A DNA stretch of 8,336 nt, from positions 1 through 8,336 of the forward strand of contig CAYYSO010000108.1 of the NCBI GenBank assembly GCA_964474415.1, in the 5' to 3' direction. Shown here in pieces: positions 6,735 to 8,336 of the stretch. Under the pieces are notes generated by a model. It saw nothing but the letters and a program-made list of their open reading frames with translations, made no database searches and was not told the DNA's origin. Each line of letters opens with the position of its first letter. The stretch's first letter is position 1. Origin of the DNA: Methylomarinum sp964474415. Lineage in GTDB: Bacteria; Pseudomonadota; Gammaproteobacteria; Methylococcales; Methylomonadaceae. Position numbers and translations under genes: made by a program.

Positions 6735-6742
6735 TAAAATGT
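6735..6742 (+). repeat. right copy of target-site duplication TAAAATGT
   Basis: TAAAATGT directly follows the right terminal repeat of the MITE and is identical to 6585-6592. It lies 26 bases before the ATG of the HD-GYP gene, so the insertion point is in that gene's leader or promoter. Confidence 0.85.
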
Positions 6743-6768
6743 GATGTGTTTTTTTTCTCCTTTTAAAT

Positions 6769-8016
6769 ATGGATCAAACTTTTACAATAGATATACGTAA
6801 GGCGGTTATCGCTCTTTCTGATGCTTTGGATTTAGTGGGAGTTGATGAGATCCAGCACGGTAAAAGAGTCGCCTATATTGCTGTTCAGTGTGCACTTCGA
6901 CTGGGTTTTGATCTGGTTTCATGTAATGAGCTGTTTGAAATAGGATTGATTCATGATATCGGAGTTTCTGAAACGTCGGTACATAAAAACCTGATAGATA
7001 AGTTTGAATGGGATAATGAAAATATTCATTGCCAAATTGGATTTGAATTAATCAAGGATTACCGGCCTCTGGCCGAATATGCTTATCCTATCCTGTATCA
7101 CCATACACCCTGGGAAGAATTAAAAAATATCAAGCTTTCCTCAAGGCATAAGCGCTTTGCAAATCTTATTCATTTGGCAGATAAGGCTAATGGGCTGGCG
7201 GCGCCTTATTATGGTAGTAATATTCTGGAAAAATCAGATGCTATAATTGCCGAAATCATCAGCTATCAAGACTATCATTTCAACTCTTCAATTATTCAGG
7301 CTTTTTTAGATGTTGCCAGGCGACCGGCATTCTGGATTGCAATGGATAGCCGCTATATCTACGGTTTTGTTTATGACAGAAGCTTAATGGAAAATCCTAT
7401 TAATGTTTCTCTTGATGAGATCAGGTTTTTGGCTAAAATATTTGCTGCTATAGTCGACGCTAAAAGTAAGTTTACAGCCGAGCATTCGTTTAATGTAGCG
7501 GCTTTATCTCTGTTTATTGCTGAAAGCTACGGCATGAGTAAATCAACCTGTATTAAAATTGAAATTGCCGGTTTGTTACATGATCTGGGCAAACTCAGAA
7601 TACCTGATGAAATACTGGATAAAAACGGTGTGCTTACTGACAGTGAAAGAGCCATTATTAATCAGCACAGTTTTGAAACGTACGAAATTTTAAGAAAGAT
7701 ACCCGGTCTTGAAGATATAGCGGAATGGGCTGGCTATCATCATGAAAGACTCAATCAGAAAGGTTATCCATTTCAACCTCATACGGAATATATCAGTCTT
7801 GAGGCGCGGATTATCGCCATTGCCGATATTTTTCAGGCATTGGCGCAAACAAGACCCTACCGGAAATCTTTATCGGCGCCGGATATAGCGGAAATTTTGC
7901 ATGAAATGGTCGAGCAGGGAGAGATTGATGAAATGGTTGTTGATATTGTCGACGAAAACCTGGACAAATGTTATGCCATTGCAGTATCTGATTCTGGTGA
8001 ATCGGCTGAAACCTGA
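6769..8016 (+). CDS. tandem HD / HD-GYP cyclic-dinucleotide phosphodiesterase
   Basis: 415 residues, no signal peptide, membrane segment or receiver domain, so probably a cytoplasmic stand-alone enzyme. The C-terminal half is a full HD-GYP domain: H239, HDLGK (271-275), H300, HHERLNQKGYP (324-334) and D353 in AIADIFQAL, then TRPYRKSL. Such domains hydrolyse cyclic di-GMP, or 3'3'-cGAMP in some relatives. The N-terminal half (about 10-150) repeats the pattern with H30, HD at 62-63, H87, HH at 111-112 and D138, but has no lysine after HD and no GYP motif. From memory, V. cholerae V-cGAP1 has a similar HD plus HD-GYP layout; I could not verify this. No Shine-Dalgarno precedes the ATG; the leader is a pyrimidine tract (6749-6764) just after the MITE. 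The tRNA terminator separates it from the housekeeping operon. Confidence 0.88.
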   Translation: MDQTFTIDIRKAVIALSDALDLVGVDEIQHGKRVAYIAVQCALRLGFDLVSCNELFEIGLIHDIGVSETSVHKNLIDKFEWDNENIHCQIGFELIKDYRPLAEYAYPILYHHTPWEELKNIKLSSRHKRFANLIHLADKANGLAAPYYGSNILEKSDAIIAEIISYQDYHFNSSIIQAFLDVARRPAFWIAMDSRYIYGFVYDRSLMENPINVSLDEIRFLAKIFAAIVDAKSKFTAEHSFNVAALSLFIAESYGMSKSTCIKIEIAGLLHDLGKLRIPDEILDKNGVLTDSERAIINQHSFETYEILRKIPGLEDIAEWAGYHHERLNQKGYPFQPHTEYISLEARIIAIADIFQALAQTRPYRKSLSAPDIAEILHEMVEQGEIDEMVVDIVDENLDKCYAIAVSDSGESAET

Positions 8017-8336
8017 AGATAATTCCCAATTCTAAAGAACAGAACTATATGCTGGCGACCACAATATATAGTGTCATGAATGGGATTCTAGCTGCATTTT
8101 GCGGATAAATCCGCACCTGATACGGCAACTGTAATTATTCAGATTTCCCTCCTATTTTAACAAACTGAGATACTTAGTAATAGCAGGACATGGTAGTTGT
8201 ACCACATCTTGTGGTTCACAGATGATTGCTCCTGCATAATCTGCCATGTGGTTCATGTAGGAGATACGATTGTAGGGTCGAGTCGCACGCCGTCACCGGC
8301 AATCAATCTAGCGGGTTAAAGTCCCGTCTGGGGAAT
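8017..8336. other. gene-free, structure-rich region of unknown role
   Basis: No coding sequence is visible in these 320 bases. They hold several inverted repeats: ACTATAT/ATATAGT (8044-8050 with 8066-8072), TGCGGA/TCCGCA (8100-8105 with 8110-8115, TAAA loop), ACCACA/TGTGGT (8201-8206 with 8210-8215), GCAGGA/TCCTGC (8183-8188 with 8230-8235), CTCCTGCA/TGTAGGAG (8229-8236 with 8256-8263) and GCCG/CGGC near 8289-8300. A 9-bp direct repeat TGTGGTTCA occurs at 8210-8218 and 8247-8255. No intrinsic terminator with a T-run follows the HD-GYP gene. The region may be the edge of a mobile element that continues past the window. Confidence 0.6.
8257..8336 (+). other. possible 5' structured part of a group II intron (tentative)
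   Basis: The last 80 bases become G+C-richer and contain short stable hairpins: GCCG-TCAC-CGGC (about 8289-8300) and GCGGG-TTAAAGT-CCCGT (8311-8327). The second resembles the GCGGG-UGAAAGU-CCCGC hairpin I recall in domain I of bacterial group II introns upstream of the reverse transcriptase gene. I could not place a GUGYG 5' splice site on this strand, and no reverse transcriptase is inside the window, so this is a weak resemblance only. Another mobile element or a structured RNA is equally possible. Confidence 0.28.

Noticed and set aside
8130..8336. Integron attC site or CRISPR repeats in the tail
   Set aside because: There is no correctly oriented RYYYAAC/GTTRRRY pair. The TGTGGTTCA direct repeat occurs only twice and lacks regular spacers.

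Overview
The window is about 8.3 kb of moderately A+T-rich bacterial chromosome. It looks gammaproteobacterial. The order carB-greA-yhbY(reverse)-rlmE-ftsH-glmM-tpiA-secG-tRNA-Leu(GAG) matches the Escherichia coli neighbourhood greA-yhbY-rlmE-ftsH-folP-glmM-secG-leuU. The differences are that folP is missing between ftsH and glmM, and tpiA sits between glmM and secG. Protein style and layout suggest a non-enteric lineage, perhaps a methanotroph-like (Methylococcales) genome; that placement is inference only.

Region 1 (1-1630): the last codons of carB, then greA (transcript-cleavage factor) ending at a strong intrinsic terminator that it shares head-on with the convergent gene yhbY. yhbY (ribosome-associated KH-like protein) and rlmE (23S rRNA 2'-O-methyltransferase) diverge from a 54-bp A+T-rich spacer. 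Region 2 (1631-3729): ftsH with a likely sigma70 promoter, a probable TTG start and its own terminator. Region 3 (3730-6559): glmM, tpiA, secG and tRNA-Leu run in one direction with short gaps and end at one strong terminator. Together these genes serve transcription fidelity, ribosome maturation, membrane protein quality control, cell-wall precursor synthesis, glycolysis, protein export and leucine decoding; this is core housekeeping.

Region 4 (6560-8336) is the accessory part. A 142-bp palindromic element with 11-bp perfect terminal inverted repeats (GTAACTACTCA...TGAGTAGTTAC) is flanked by a perfect 8-bp direct repeat TAAAATGT. It has the marks of an IS66-type miniature transposable element (MITE). 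It ends 34 bp before the start of a 415-residue tandem HD / HD-GYP cyclic-dinucleotide phosphodiesterase gene, so it lies in that gene's leader or promoter region.

The last 320 bases hold no gene I can recognise but are dense in inverted repeats. Some of these can pair in mutually exclusive ways, and the extreme 3' end resembles the structured 5' part of a group II intron; that resemblance is tentative. The MITE, its position before a signalling gene and the structured tail are the parts most worth a second look. I see no convincing wholly new multi-gene system in this window.
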